Positions 1 to 8,583 of a DNA stretch of 64,000 nucleotides are shown in pieces (position 1 is the first letter of the stretch; the number at the start of each line of letters is the position of its first letter). The notes under the pieces are model-generated. The model searched no databases. It was not told the DNA's origin and saw nothing but the letters and a program-made list of their open reading frames with translations. The position numbers were made by a program, and so were the translations under genes. Source of the DNA: JACKEQ01 sp041389565 (GTDB taxonomy: Bacteria; Myxococcota_A; UBA796; GCA-2862545); the NCBI GenBank assembly GCA_041389565.1, contig JAWKRP010000040.1, positions 1 through 64,000 of the forward strand, written 5' to 3'.

Positions 1-1118
1 CGGTGATCGAGGCCGCCACGGTGCTCCCCCGGTTCATGGGGGGCCAGATCACGGCCGCCGGCAAGACGCGCCCGGCGCGGGTGCTCGTGATCGGGGCCGG
101 TGTGGCGGGCCTCGCCGCGATCGGCGCCGCTCGCAGCATGGGCGCCGAGGTGTATGCGTTCGACACCCGCGCTGCGGTCCGCGAGCAGGTGCAGTCGATG
201 GGCGCGCGGTTCCTCGAGGTCTCGGTGAAGGAATCGGGCGACGGCGCGGGCGGGTACGCCAAGGTGATGTCGCAGGAGTTCATCGACGCCGAGATGGCGC
301 TGTTCCGCGAGCACGCCCCCCACACCGACATCGTCGTCACCACCGCGCTCATCCCCGGCAAGCCCGCGCCGAAGCTGTGGCTCACCGACATGGTCGAGCT
401 CATGCCGACTGGTGGTGTGGTGGTCGACCTGGCCGCGGCCCAAGGCGGCAACTGCGACCTCACGGTCCCCGACCAGGTCATCCAGCACAAGGGGATCTCG
501 GTCGTCGGCTACACCGACCTCACGAGCCGGCTCGCCGCGCACGCGAGCCAGTTCTTCTCGCGGAACGTGGTGCACCTGCTGTCCGACATGGGCGGAGGGG
601 CGGAGTTCGTGGTCGATCTCGACGACGAGGTGGTGCGCGGGGCCCTCGTGGCCCACGACGGCGAGGTGCTGCCGCCGGCACCCCCACCCGAGCCGCACCC
701 CGTGCCGCCACCGGGCGCCACCCCCATGCCCGCGCCGATGGTGAAGCCCCCGAAGAACGAGATCGCGCTGCCGGCCAATGCCCGCTGGGGTCTCGCGGGG
801 GTGGCGGCGATCCTGGCCGTCGTCATCGGGCTGTTCGCGCCCGACGCGTTCGTGCAGCACTTCACGGTCTTCGTGCTCTCGTGCTTCATCGGCTGGCAGG
901 TGGTGTGGAGCGTCACGCCGGCCCTGCACACGCCGCTGATGAGCGTCACGAACGCCATCTCCGGCATCATCGTGATCGGCGGGTTCCTCCAGGCGGGCGC
1001 GAACCGCGACACCGCGGCCACCTGGCTGGCCGCCGTCGCCATCCTGCTCGCGTCGATCAACATCGCGGGCGGGTTCCTCGTCACCGAGCGCATGCTCGCC
1101 ATGTTCCGGAGGGCGTGA
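1..1118 (+). CDS. pntA: NAD(P) transhydrogenase subunit alpha, 5' truncated by window edge
   Basis: Proton-translocating transhydrogenase moves hydride between NADH and NADP+ across the inner membrane. The visible part begins inside the NAD(H)-binding domain (RVLVIGAGVAGLAAIG Rossmann loop) and keeps the PntA signatures EQVQSMGA, TTALIPGKPAPKL and GGNCDLTVP. A Pro-rich linker (about residues 220-245 of the visible part) leads to a membrane block of three or four helices containing HTPLMSVTNAISGIIV. This is the fused, E. coli-type alpha subunit, because the membrane block is on the same chain. The frame is open to the left edge, so the true start is outside the window. The TGA stop shares one base with the pntB ATG (TGATG), so the two are translationally coupled. 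Confidence 0.97.
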   Translation, partial: VIEAATVLPRFMGGQITAAGKTRPARVLVIGAGVAGLAAIGAARSMGAEVYAFDTRAAVREQVQSMGARFLEVSVKESGDGAGGYAKVMSQEFIDAEMALFREHAPHTDIVVTTALIPGKPAPKLWLTDMVELMPTGGVVVDLAAAQGGNCDLTVPDQVIQHKGISVVGYTDLTSRLAAHASQFFSRNVVHLLSDMGGGAEFVVDLDDEVVRGALVAHDGEVLPPAPPPEPHPVPPPGATPMPAPMVKPPKNEIALPANARWGLAGVAAILAVVIGLFAPDAFVQHFTVFVLSCFIGWQVVWSVTPALHTPLMSVTNAISGIIVIGGFLQAGANRDTAATWLAAVAILLASINIAGGFLVTERMLAMFRRA

Positions 1119-2509
1119 TGGGGAACCTGCTCACCGTCGCGTATCTGGTCGCCGCCGCGCTGTTCATCCTGTCGCTGGCGGGCCTGTCGAACCAGGAGAC
1201 CGCGCGCCGCGGGAACTACTTCGGCATCTTCGGGATGGGCGTGGCCCTGCTCGTCACGCTGTTCCACCCCGACGTCGCCGAGTACGGCGTGCTGTTCGGC
1301 GCCACGCTCATCGGGGCCGGTATCGGCGCTCTGCTGGCCTCCCGCGTCGCGATGACCGCCATGCCCGAGCTGGTGGCGCTGCTCCACAGCTTCGTCGGGC
1401 TCGCGGCCGTGCTCGTCGGGTACAGCACCTTCCTGGCGCCCGCACACGAGCTGTTCGGGGTCGAGAAGCTCATCCACGACATCGAGATCTTCCTGGATGT
1501 CGCCATCGGGGCCATCACGTTCACGGGCTCCGTGGTCGCGTGGGCGAAGCTGTCCGGGCGCATGGGCGGCAAGCCGCTCCTGATCCCGAACCGCCACCTG
1601 TGGAACGCCGGCGCGGCGCTCGCCATCGTGGCGCTGCTCATCCCGTTCACCGTGAGCGGCGAGACCTTCGGGCTCACGGTGCTCGTGCTGATGACCGTCA
1701 TCGCCTCCGTGCTCGGGGCCCACCTCGTGCTCGCCATCGGCGGTGCCGACATGCCGGTCGTGGTGTCGCTGCTCAACAGCTACTCCGGCTGGACGGCCGC
1801 CGCGGCGGGCTTCATGCTCGGCAACGACCTGCTCATCGTCACGGGCGCGCTCGTCGGGTCGTCGGGCGCCATCCTGTCGTACATCATGTGCGAAGCGATG
1901 AACCGGTCCATCTGGAACGTGGTCTTCGGGGGGTTCGGCGCCGAAGCACCCGCTGCACAGGCCTCCACGGGGCCTCAGGGTGAAGTGGAGCCCATCGAGA
2001 TCGACGAGCTCGCGCACCGCCTGCGCGAGTCACGGAACATCGTCGTCATCCCGGGCTACGGCATGGCGGTCGCGCAGGCCCAGCACGCGGTCCACGACTT
2101 CGCCGAGCTGCTCCGTGCGAACGGCAAGAACGTGCGGTTCGCCATCCACCCGGTCGCCGGGCGCCTGCCCGGGCACATGAACGTGCTGCTCGCCGAGGCG
2201 GGGGTGCCGTACGACATCGTGCTCGAGATGGACGAGATCAACGAGGACTTCGAAGACACCGACGTGGCGCTCGTGATCGGCGCGAACGACATCGTGAACC
2301 CCGGTGCGCTCGACGATCCGGCGTCGCCCATCTACGGCATGCCCGTGCTGGAGAGCTGGAAGTCCGAGACCTGCGTCGTGCTGAAGCGGGGGATGAGCGT
2401 GGGCTATGCAGGTGTCGAGAATCCGCTGTTCTTCCACCCGCACACGCGCATGCTGTTCGGCGACGCCAAGGACTCCATGGCGTCGCTCGTGAGCGCGCTC
2501 CGGAGCTGA
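1118..2509 (+). CDS. pntB: NAD(P) transhydrogenase subunit beta
   Basis: The partner of PntA: an integral membrane proton channel (domain II) plus a soluble NADP(H)-binding domain III. The 463-residue product has the normal length. About residues 1-265 are hydrophobic with many helices. The C-terminal domain starts near residue 300 (NIVVIPGYGMAVAQAQ) and carries the NADP-binding signatures FAIHPVAGRLPGHMNVLLAEAGVPYD, read here in two pieces, and IGANDIVNP with KRGMSVGYAGVENPLF. The ATG at 1118 was chosen because it overlaps the pntA stop and begins MGNLLTVAYL, as PntB proteins do. A longer open reading upstream is antisense-type noise within pntA. Confidence 0.97.
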   Translation: MGNLLTVAYLVAAALFILSLAGLSNQETARRGNYFGIFGMGVALLVTLFHPDVAEYGVLFGATLIGAGIGALLASRVAMTAMPELVALLHSFVGLAAVLVGYSTFLAPAHELFGVEKLIHDIEIFLDVAIGAITFTGSVVAWAKLSGRMGGKPLLIPNRHLWNAGAALAIVALLIPFTVSGETFGLTVLVLMTVIASVLGAHLVLAIGGADMPVVVSLLNSYSGWTAAAAGFMLGNDLLIVTGALVGSSGAILSYIMCEAMNRSIWNVVFGGFGAEAPAAQASTGPQGEVEPIEIDELAHRLRESRNIVVIPGYGMAVAQAQHAVHDFAELLRANGKNVRFAIHPVAGRLPGHMNVLLAEAGVPYDIVLEMDEINEDFEDTDVALVIGANDIVNPGALDDPASPIYGMPVLESWKSETCVVLKRGMSVGYAGVENPLFFHPHTRMLFGDAKDSMASLVSALRS

Positions 2510-2510
2510 C

Positions 2511-3656
2511 GTGCTCGCTGCGATCCTGACGCCCGCCTTCGCCGACCCGTGCACGGGCTTCGATCCGTGCACGGTCGTCGAGACCACGAAGACCACCGGG
2601 GGCGAGGTGGTGCACGTCGCGAACGTGAAGGATCTCGAGGGCGACTGGGAGTACCCGAGCTCGCCGGGCGAGTGCACGCGGCACGCCTACGTGTGGAAGC
2701 CCACCAAGGGGCCCGAGCGCACCATCGTGAGGCTGTGCAACGACGGCTACGGCGCGTCGATGGTGGGGGAGGACACCGTCACGGTGAAGGACGGGGTGAT
2801 CGAGCACTCCCAGCTCGGCGGGAGCGCGTGGAAGTGGGGCACGCGACGCGAGCTGCAGCTCGAGCCTCCCCGCCTGCTGTCCGAGGGCAGCCAGGGCCTG
2901 TTCATGGGGATGCTCGGGTCCGACCGCTCGTGGAGCTGGGCGACGTTCTCCGGAATGCTCACCGAGTCGTTCCAGCGCTGTGGATCGGAAGACGGGACGA
3001 CCGAGGACGTCGCGTCGGTCCTGATCCCGGCGGTGGCCGAGGTTCCCGGGTATGCCTGGAAGACCACGGGGCTCGGGAAGTGTGCCCTCCGGATCGACGC
3101 GTCCACGGGTCCGTTCGCGCACGGAGGGCCCGGAGAGGCCGGCGACGCAGGGTTGTCGGCGGCCCGCATCGGCTCCGACCTCGTGGTGGAGGTGGGCGAC
3201 GACACCTGGGTCGAGAAGGCGAGCTCCTGGATCAAGGCCGATCACCTCGAGATCTGGGTCCGTACGGAGAGCATCCCGAGCCAGGACTGCGTGTCGAAGG
3301 TGCCGGCGATGCAGTGGGGGATCGGGCTCGATGGCACCGTGTTCCCGGCCCATGGCGAGCCTGCGCCGCTGAAGGCGGAGGTCGTGCGCGACGGGGCGGG
3401 CGCGCGCTTCCGGATCTCGGGGCTCCCGGCCGAGATCGACGGGATCACGGTGGTGTACAGCGACAGCGACGACGGCGAGCGCCAGGAGCGACTGCTCGCC
3501 ACGAGCCCCGTGAAGCTCGGTCATGGAGAGACGCTCGGCGGGCTGTACACGGTGAAGCCGGAGCACGCCGTGTGCACAGTCGACGGCGCGGCGCTCACCG
3601 TGAAGGAGACCCGTACCTTCCCCGCCGACCGTCCGCTGTTAGAAGGCGCCGACTGA
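2511..3656 (+). CDS. secreted protein of unknown function
   Basis: I do not recognise this family. The product (381 residues) starts at a GTG one base after the pntB stop, with GGAG five bases upstream inside pntB. It opens with a very short signal-like sequence (MLAAILTPAFA, then DPCTG). The rest is soluble and mixed alpha/beta, with Cys at about residues 14, 19, 46, 65, 154, 198, 252 and 342 that could pair in the periplasm. There are no membrane helices beyond the signal. The spacing suggests cotranscription with pntAB, but a functional link to transhydrogenase is not evident. Confidence 0.75.
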   Translation: MLAAILTPAFADPCTGFDPCTVVETTKTTGGEVVHVANVKDLEGDWEYPSSPGECTRHAYVWKPTKGPERTIVRLCNDGYGASMVGEDTVTVKDGVIEHSQLGGSAWKWGTRRELQLEPPRLLSEGSQGLFMGMLGSDRSWSWATFSGMLTESFQRCGSEDGTTEDVASVLIPAVAEVPGYAWKTTGLGKCALRIDASTGPFAHGGPGEAGDAGLSAARIGSDLVVEVGDDTWVEKASSWIKADHLEIWVRTESIPSQDCVSKVPAMQWGIGLDGTVFPAHGEPAPLKAEVVRDGAGARFRISGLPAEIDGITVVYSDSDDGERQERLLATSPVKLGHGETLGGLYTVKPEHAVCTVDGAALTVKETRTFPADRPLLEGAD

Positions 3657-3674
3657 ATCTCCGGAGGTCTTCCC

Positions 3675-3977
3675 GTGCGTGGTCTCGTCGCTGCTCTCCC
3701 GCTGTTCCTGCTCGGCTGCCAGCCTCCCGTCACCGCCGCGCCGCGCGCGGTCGTCGAGCTCTACATGCACCCGAACGGGCTCTCGAACTGCGTCGAGGAG
3801 AGCAACGGCAAGTGGAAGGCCGACGCCAGCTGCTGCCCGACCGGCTTCGAGGTCGCCGGGTTCTCCGTGCCGGCCGCCACTTCGTACGAAGCGGCGAACG
3901 AGAAGGAGACCCGGCGCCTGTACCGGCACCTGGTGTGCATCGAGGTCCCGCCGGCGCCGCCCGGTCCCCCGAAGTAG
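3675..3977 (+). CDS. small lipoprotein
   Basis: A 100-residue predicted lipoprotein: MRGLVAALPLFLLGC contains a lipobox (LLGC) at residues 12-15, then a short Pro/Ala stretch and a soluble body with four further Cys (residues 42, 57, 58 and 92), ending in a Pro-rich tail (PPAPPGPPK). The GTG start at 3675 has GGAGG at 3663-3667, seven bases upstream. It lies 18 bp after the preceding secreted-protein gene and converges on the AtuA-like gene. I see no recognised domain. Confidence 0.72.
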   Translation: MRGLVAALPLFLLGCQPPVTAAPRAVVELYMHPNGLSNCVEESNGKWKADASCCPTGFEVAGFSVPAATSYEAANEKETRRLYRHLVCIEVPPAPPGPPK

Positions 3978-3995
3978 GACCGAAGCCCGGGGCGG

Positions 3996-5717
3996 TCAGC
4001 CCGGGAGGCGCTTCGACCGGAAGAACTCGCCCAGGCACTTCGCCTGCGGGTCGGGTGCGAGGTTCGACGCCACCCCGCGGTCGAGCCAGCCGTGGATCAG
4101 GAAGTTCACGGACGACAGGTTCGGCAGCTCCCAGCGCTCGATCTCGCCGTCGAACCCCGAAGGGGCCAGCCAGTCTCGCACCCGTTCGACCGTGAGGGTG
4201 CGGACGAGCCAGTCGTAGTGGGCCGGCTCGCGCACCCACACGCCGACGTTCGCGTGCCCACCCTTGTCGCCCGAGCGCGCGCCGCAGCGGTCGCCGAGCC
4301 GCACGGGCTCGGTGTACGTGGCGTTCTCCTGCGGGCTCCCCGGAGCCCGGTGGTGCCGGAGGGGACCGCTCGGCGGGTGGGCCACGTCGAACGTCTGGCC
4401 TTCGAAGGTCACCTGCATCGCGACGTCGTCGCGCGGCACGAGCGTGGGCCAGAACACCCCGATCGGACGGGGCTTCTGGGGACCCGTGGTGAACGTGAGG
4501 CCGGGGATGCTCGAGAGGGCGAGCTCGACGAGCGGTGCCGTGAACTTCGTGCCCACCTTCCTCGCGTCGGGGTCGCGAACCGAGAACGTGAGGAACGACA
4601 GCGCATCTCCGGGCGTCTCGGGATCGTCGGAGCGGGCGAGGAACAGATCGGAGCGCGCGGACTCGAACTGCTCGCGCCCCCCCACCGCCGCCCACGCCTC
4701 GGCTTCGAGGTGGCGCGCCTTCCGCTCGGCGTCCGTCCCGCCGATCAGGGCCGTCAGCTCGTTGCGGTGCCCGGTCGCCACCGTGATGCCGAGCTTCAGC
4801 GTCGGGGGCGGCGGGCTGCCGACCACTCCGGAGATCCGCACGCGGTCGGGCCCGTCCGAGGTGAGCTCGATCGTGTCGAAGTGCGCGATCGCGTCGGGCG
4901 AGACGTACTCGGGCGCTCCGATCTCGTAGAGGAGCTGCGCGGTGACCGTCTCGGCCGTGACGGCGCCACCCGTGCCGGGATGCTTCGTGATCACGGAGCT
5001 CCCGTCGGCGGAGATCTCCGCGATGGGGAACCCCGGCGTGCCCGCGGGCAGCTCGTCCCAGAAGCTGAAGTTCCCCCCGGTCGCCTGACAGCCGCACTCG
5101 ATGACGTGGCCGGCGACGAGCGCACCCGCCAGGGCGTCCACGTCCGTGGGCCCCCAGCCGTGGTGCCAGGCTGCGGGACCCATGACGACGGCCGCATCCG
5201 TCACCCGCCCCGTGATCACGATGTCTGCGCCGCGCTCGAGGGCCTCGGCGACCGCGCGGCACCCGAGGTACACGTTCGCCGTGAGCGGCTGACCCTTCGT
5301 CAGCGGCTCCCCCGTGTCGGCGTGGAGCAGCGGCCGGCCGGCCTTCTGCCAGTCCATGAGCCGAGCGCGGAGGTCGTCGCCGGTGACCACGGCGATCCGG
5401 GGGGACACCCCCAGCTTCTTCGCGCTCGCCTCCACCGCGGCCGCCAGCCCGTTCGGGTTCAGCCCGCCCGCGTTGCTCACGATACGGATGCCGCGCTCGA
5501 GCGCCGTGGGCAGCACGTCCTCCATCTGGCGGACGAAGGTGCGCGCGTAGCCGCCCTCGGGCGAGCGCAGCTGGTCCATCGCCAGGATCAGCATCGTCAG
5601 CTCGGCCAGCCAGTCTCCGGTGAGCACGTCGATCGGGCCGCCCTCCACCATCTCCCGTGCCGCGGAGAGGCGGTCTCCGTAGTACCCACTGCAGTTCGCG
5701 ATCCGAACGACGCCCAT
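3996..5717 (-). CDS. AtuA-like protein (DUF1446, acyclic terpene utilisation family)
   Basis: A 573-residue protein with the AtuA/DUF1446 N-terminal half (VRIANCSGYYGDR, then GDWLAELTMLIL, SNAGGLNPNG, VVTGDDL, ADIVITGRVTDAA and GHVIECGCQATGG) and the C-terminal AtuA-like ferredoxin-fold half (GARSGDKGGHANVGVW near residue 485). AtuA proteins belong to the citronellol/geranyl-CoA catabolism clusters of Pseudomonas; many homologues stand alone and their reaction is not settled. No atu carboxylase or dehydrogenase genes are adjacent, so I do not assign that pathway. The ATG at 5717 is preceded by AGGAGGG, four bases away. It is divergent from the kinase at 5807. Confidence 0.85.
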   Translation of the reverse strand: MGVVRIANCSGYYGDRLSAAREMVEGGPIDVLTGDWLAELTMLILAMDQLRSPEGGYARTFVRQMEDVLPTALERGIRIVSNAGGLNPNGLAAAVEASAKKLGVSPRIAVVTGDDLRARLMDWQKAGRPLLHADTGEPLTKGQPLTANVYLGCRAVAEALERGADIVITGRVTDAAVVMGPAAWHHGWGPTDVDALAGALVAGHVIECGCQATGGNFSFWDELPAGTPGFPIAEISADGSSVITKHPGTGGAVTAETVTAQLLYEIGAPEYVSPDAIAHFDTIELTSDGPDRVRISGVVGSPPPPTLKLGITVATGHRNELTALIGGTDAERKARHLEAEAWAAVGGREQFESARSDLFLARSDDPETPGDALSFLTFSVRDPDARKVGTKFTAPLVELALSSIPGLTFTTGPQKPRPIGVFWPTLVPRDDVAMQVTFEGQTFDVAHPPSGPLRHHRAPGSPQENATYTEPVRLGDRCGARSGDKGGHANVGVWVREPAHYDWLVRTLTVERVRDWLAPSGFDGEIERWELPNLSSVNFLIHGWLDRGVASNLAPDPQAKCLGEFFRSKRLPG

Positions 5718-5779
5718 CGACCCTCCTGCGACGCATGATGCCAGAAGCCTGGCGTGTCGCGCGGGTTCGAGCCGTGGTG

Positions 5780-5785
5780 TACCGT
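5780..5785 (+). promoter_or_regulatory. possible -10 element for the kinase gene
   Basis: TACCGT lies 21 bp before the TTG at 5807, inside the 89 bp between the divergent AtuA-like and kinase genes. It resembles the TAnnnT hexamers seen before other starts in this window. No convincing -35 box is visible. If real, it supports TTG 5807 over the upstream ATGs, which would not be in the transcript. Confidence 0.3.
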
Positions 5786-5806
5786 GCTCCGGTATCGAGA
5801 GTCTGC

Positions 5807-6937
5807 TTGGAAGAAGAACGCCGCCAATACGAGGTCCGTGCGCCTGTCGGGAAGGGCGGCTTCGGCACCGTGTACGAGGCGCGCCTGCTGGGGGAGGGGG
5901 GGTTCTCCAAGAAGGTCGCGCTGAAGGTGCTGCACGTGAACCTCGACGACGCGCAGGACGTCGCGCAGCGGCAGCGCGACGAGGCCCGGATCCTCGGGCT
6001 CATCCGGCATCGCGCGGTGGTCCACGTCGACGGGCTCGTGAAGCTCAACGGCCGGTGGACCGTCGTGATGGAGTTCATCGACGGCCTCGACCTGAACAAG
6101 ATCCTGCGCGGGCACGGGAAGCTCCCGCCCACCGTGGCCATCGGCATCGTCAGCGAGGTCGCGGGCGCGCTCCACGTCGCGTACCACACGGATGGCCCCG
6201 ACGGCCGGCCGCTGCGGCTCCTGCACCGGGACATCAAGCCCGGGAACATCACCGTCACCACGGCCGGCGAGGTGAAGGTGCTCGACTTCGGCGTGGCGCG
6301 GGCCGACTTCGATCTGCGCGAAGCCGAGACGCGGTCCGTGCGCTTCGGATCCATGGGCTACATGTCGCCCGAGCGCCTGGAGGGCGAAGACACCGCGGGC
6401 GGCGACATCTACTCGCTCGGCGTGCTCCTGTGGGAGGTGCTGTGCGGCACGCGGTTCGGGCAGACCCAGCTGTCGCGCACGAAGCAGGAGGAGCAGGTCG
6501 ATCGCCAGATCAGCATCCTGAAGGCGCAGGTCCCGGAGCCGAACGCGAACGTCGCGGACCTGCTGCGCGACATGCTCTCGTTCTCCGCCGAGAAACGGCC
6601 GAGCGGGCGCGATGTCGAGCGTCGGTGCGGCGAGCTGCTGCGCGAGGTGAAGGGGCCGCTGCTCCGCGACTGGGCCGAGCACGAGATCCCGCGCCTGCGC
6701 CACGCGGTGAAGCCGGTCGAAGACGACGAGGGGCTGAGCGGGCGCGTGCTGGTCGAAGGGAACGCCGATGCGCGCGACCCCACCACGCGAGAGACCGAAG
6801 CCGTGGCCCGGCCCGCTGGCACCCCGCTGTGGATGTGGGCCATCGTGGCCGTGCTGTTCGTGTTCGTGCTGGTGTTCGTGTTCGGGATGGTCGTGGTGGC
6901 CGGGATGTTGGGCGTGTTCCTCGGAGGGGTGCTGTGA
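5807..6937 (+). CDS. membrane-anchored Ser/Thr protein kinase
   Basis: A Hanks-type kinase. The glycine loop GKGGFGTVYEA is near residue 15, the ATP Lys in VALKVL, the catalytic loop HRDIKPGN, the metal loop DFGVA, and GYMSPERL replaces the usual APE. All key residues are present, so it should be active. After a short linker, residues about 340-376 form a C-terminal membrane helix that ends the protein, leaving no extracytoplasmic sensor. Start choice: TTG 5807 (MEEERRQYEVR) puts the kinase fold at once at the N terminus and follows a -10-like TACCGT. ATG 5735 and 5738 are in frame upstream but add a basic, non-conserved stretch. The stop overlaps the next gene's GTG (GTGA). Confidence 0.88.
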   Translation: MEEERRQYEVRAPVGKGGFGTVYEARLLGEGGFSKKVALKVLHVNLDDAQDVAQRQRDEARILGLIRHRAVVHVDGLVKLNGRWTVVMEFIDGLDLNKILRGHGKLPPTVAIGIVSEVAGALHVAYHTDGPDGRPLRLLHRDIKPGNITVTTAGEVKVLDFGVARADFDLREAETRSVRFGSMGYMSPERLEGEDTAGGDIYSLGVLLWEVLCGTRFGQTQLSRTKQEEQVDRQISILKAQVPEPNANVADLLRDMLSFSAEKRPSGRDVERRCGELLREVKGPLLRDWAEHEIPRLRHAVKPVEDDEGLSGRVLVEGNADARDPTTRETEAVARPAGTPLWMWAIVAVLFVFVLVFVFGMVVVAGMLGVFLGGVL

Positions 6938-7692
6938 GGCTGGAAGGGCGACGGGTGCTGATCACCGGGGGAACCCGGGGCATCGGTGAAGCGATGGCAG
7001 GTGCGATGCTGGCCGAGGGGGCCGCGGTGATCGTGTGCTCGCGCAAGCAGGAGGGCGTGGATGCGGCCGTTGCGCGGTTGCAGGCCGCCCACCCCGGTGC
7101 AGACGTGTCCGGGCGAGCCCTGCACGTCGGGCAGATCGACGCGCTCGAGCCGTTCTTCGCGGAGCTCGCGGCCGAGGGCCCGATCGACGTGCTCGTGAAC
7201 AATGCCGGCACGAACCCCTACTTCGGTCCGATGCTCGGCACGGAGTGGGGCGCGTGGGACAAGACGTTCGAGGTGAACGTGAAGGGCCCGTTCGCGCTCA
7301 CGCGGGCGTACTGCAAGCACCGCTTCGACCTCGGCGCGACCGGCTCGGTCATCCTCACGAGCTCGATCCTCGGGCGCCATGCCGCGCCGTTCCAGGGCGT
7401 GTACGGCATGACGAAGGCCGCGCTCATCTCGATGGCTCAGACCCTCGCGTTCGAGCTCGGCGAGGCGGGCATCCGCGTGAACGCCATCGCGCCGGGCATC
7501 ATCGACACCAAGCTCGCGGCGGCCATCACGTCGAACCCGCAGCTGCTCGCGATGGTGCAGGGCCGCACGGCGCTCAAGCGGGTGGGGGAGCCCGACGAGG
7601 TGGCTGGGGTCGCGGTGTTCCTCGCGTCCGACGAGAGCCGGTACGTCACCGGGCAGACGTTCTACGTCGACGGCGGATTCTCGGTCGGCTGA
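6934..7692 (+). CDS. short-chain dehydrogenase/reductase
   Basis: A classical SDR of 252 residues, probably a cytosolic NAD(P)-dependent alcohol or 3-oxoacyl oxidoreductase. It shows the cofactor loop TGGTRGIG (residues 11-18), NNAG near residue 89, the catalytic Ser in ILTSSIL, YGMTK (YxxxK) near residue 156, and a C-terminal VTGQTFYVDGGFSVG. The length is typical. Substrate cannot be read from sequence. GTG 6934 overlaps the kinase TGA by four bases and is preceded by GGAGG, so translation is coupled to the kinase, an unusual pairing. The last 31 bp overlap the convergent hydrolase gene. Confidence 0.92.
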   Translation: MRLEGRRVLITGGTRGIGEAMAGAMLAEGAAVIVCSRKQEGVDAAVARLQAAHPGADVSGRALHVGQIDALEPFFAELAAEGPIDVLVNNAGTNPYFGPMLGTEWGAWDKTFEVNVKGPFALTRAYCKHRFDLGATGSVILTSSILGRHAAPFQGVYGMTKAALISMAQTLAFELGEAGIRVNAIAPGIIDTKLAAAITSNPQLLAMVQGRTALKRVGEPDEVAGVAVFLASDESRYVTGQTFYVDGGFSVG

Positions 7693-8531
7693 GCGCGCAG
7701 GCGCGCGATCACGGCGTCGGGGTCCTCCTCGTGCGGCCAGTGGCCCACCGGGAGCTCCAGCGTGCGGGCGTGAGGCAGGTGCTGCTGCCAGCTCGCGAGG
7801 TCGGGCGGGCCGAACGCGGGGTCGCGCGTGCCCCAGATGAGGTCGATCGCGAGGCCGCGGAGGGAGGGGAGCTGCTGCTCCAGGTGCGCCCAGAACGGCT
7901 CGGAGGCCAGCATCGAGTGCGCGAGCGCCCACAGCACGTCGCGCGAGCTCCGGTTCGCGAACGGAGCCAGCAGCTGTGCCTGGAGCTCCGGCGTGAGCTT
8001 GCTCCGGTCGGCCCACGCCCCCGGCGCGATCACGCGGAGCGAGAGGTTCGCCCAGCGGTACAGCACGCGACCGAGCGGAGAGCCCAGCACCCACGCGACG
8101 AACCGCGTGCTCCGGGTGCGGAACGGCCACGCCCACGTGTTGAGCAGCACCAACCGGCGCACGCGGTCGCGGTTCGCGAGCACCCAGGGGAGGGCGATCG
8201 GGCCTCCGAAGTCGTGCACGACGACGGTGGCGTCCGACAGGTCGAGGGAGTCGGCGAAGCGGGAGAACCGCGCGGCATGGTCCTCCGGGCGGTACCCGAC
8301 GCCGTCCGGACGCTCCGAGGCCCCGAACCCGAGGTGGTCGACCGCGATGCACCGGTGATCGCGCGACAGGTCGGCCACGAGGTGCCGCCAGTCGATCGAC
8401 CAGGTGGGGGTGCCGTGAACGAACAGGATCGGGCGCCCCGACCCCACCTCGGTGACTGCCATCCGCCCGTCGGGATCGGCGTGATCGCGAGTGGGCCACG
8501 GCCAGGTGGCGTCTCTGCGGAGCTCGTTCAC
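7662..8531 (-). CDS. alpha/beta hydrolase, haloalkane dehalogenase-like
   Basis: A 289-residue alpha/beta-hydrolase fold enzyme. The oxyanion segment is FVHGTPTWS, the nucleophile is Asp in VVHDFGG, a candidate acid lies in WGTRDPAFG, and the His is in LPVGHWPHEEDP. An Asp nucleophile and this segment order match haloalkane dehalogenases and epoxide hydrolases. However, the dehalogenase halide-binding Asn (HGNPTSS) is Thr here and the Trp after the nucleophile (HDWGG) is Phe, so dehalogenation is doubtful. GTG 8531 is preceded by GGAGG. The gene is divergent from a MarR-type regulator with palindromic operators between them, so it is probably that regulator's target. Confidence 0.88.
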   Translation of the reverse strand: MNELRRDATWPWPTRDHADPDGRMAVTEVGSGRPILFVHGTPTWSIDWRHLVADLSRDHRCIAVDHLGFGASERPDGVGYRPEDHAARFSRFADSLDLSDATVVVHDFGGPIALPWVLANRDRVRRLVLLNTWAWPFRTRSTRFVAWVLGSPLGRVLYRWANLSLRVIAPGAWADRSKLTPELQAQLLAPFANRSSRDVLWALAHSMLASEPFWAHLEQQLPSLRGLAIDLIWGTRDPAFGPPDLASWQQHLPHARTLELPVGHWPHEEDPDAVIARLRAQPTENPPST

Positions 8532-8542
8532 GGTGCCTCCAT

Positions 8543-8564
8543 ATAGTCAAGCATGATTGACTAT
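8543..8564. promoter_or_regulatory. MarR-type operator 1
   Basis: A palindrome with perfect 8-bp arms, ATAGTCAA-N6-TTGACTAT, centred on CATG, in the 82 bp between the divergent hydrolase and MarR genes. It shares the core TCAAG-yATG-mTTGA with the site at 8584-8599, 38 bp away centre to centre. The hydrolase -10 candidate (CATAGT, minus strand, 8565-8560) falls at this site, so binding here would block hydrolase transcription. Confidence 0.75.
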
Positions 8565-8583
8565 GCGCTCCCTCGGCCCGACC

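Noticed and set aside
3985..4015. GC-rich inverted segments (AGCCCGGGGC and CAGCCCGGG) as a terminator between convergent genes.
   Set aside because: The arms are imperfect, have no T tract and overlap the AtuA-like stop; such sequences are common at this GC content.
3996..5717. Assigning a citronellol/geraniol degradation pathway from the AtuA-like gene.
   Set aside because: No carboxylase, dehydrogenase or lyase genes of the atu cluster are nearby, and AtuA homologues are widespread outside that pathway.
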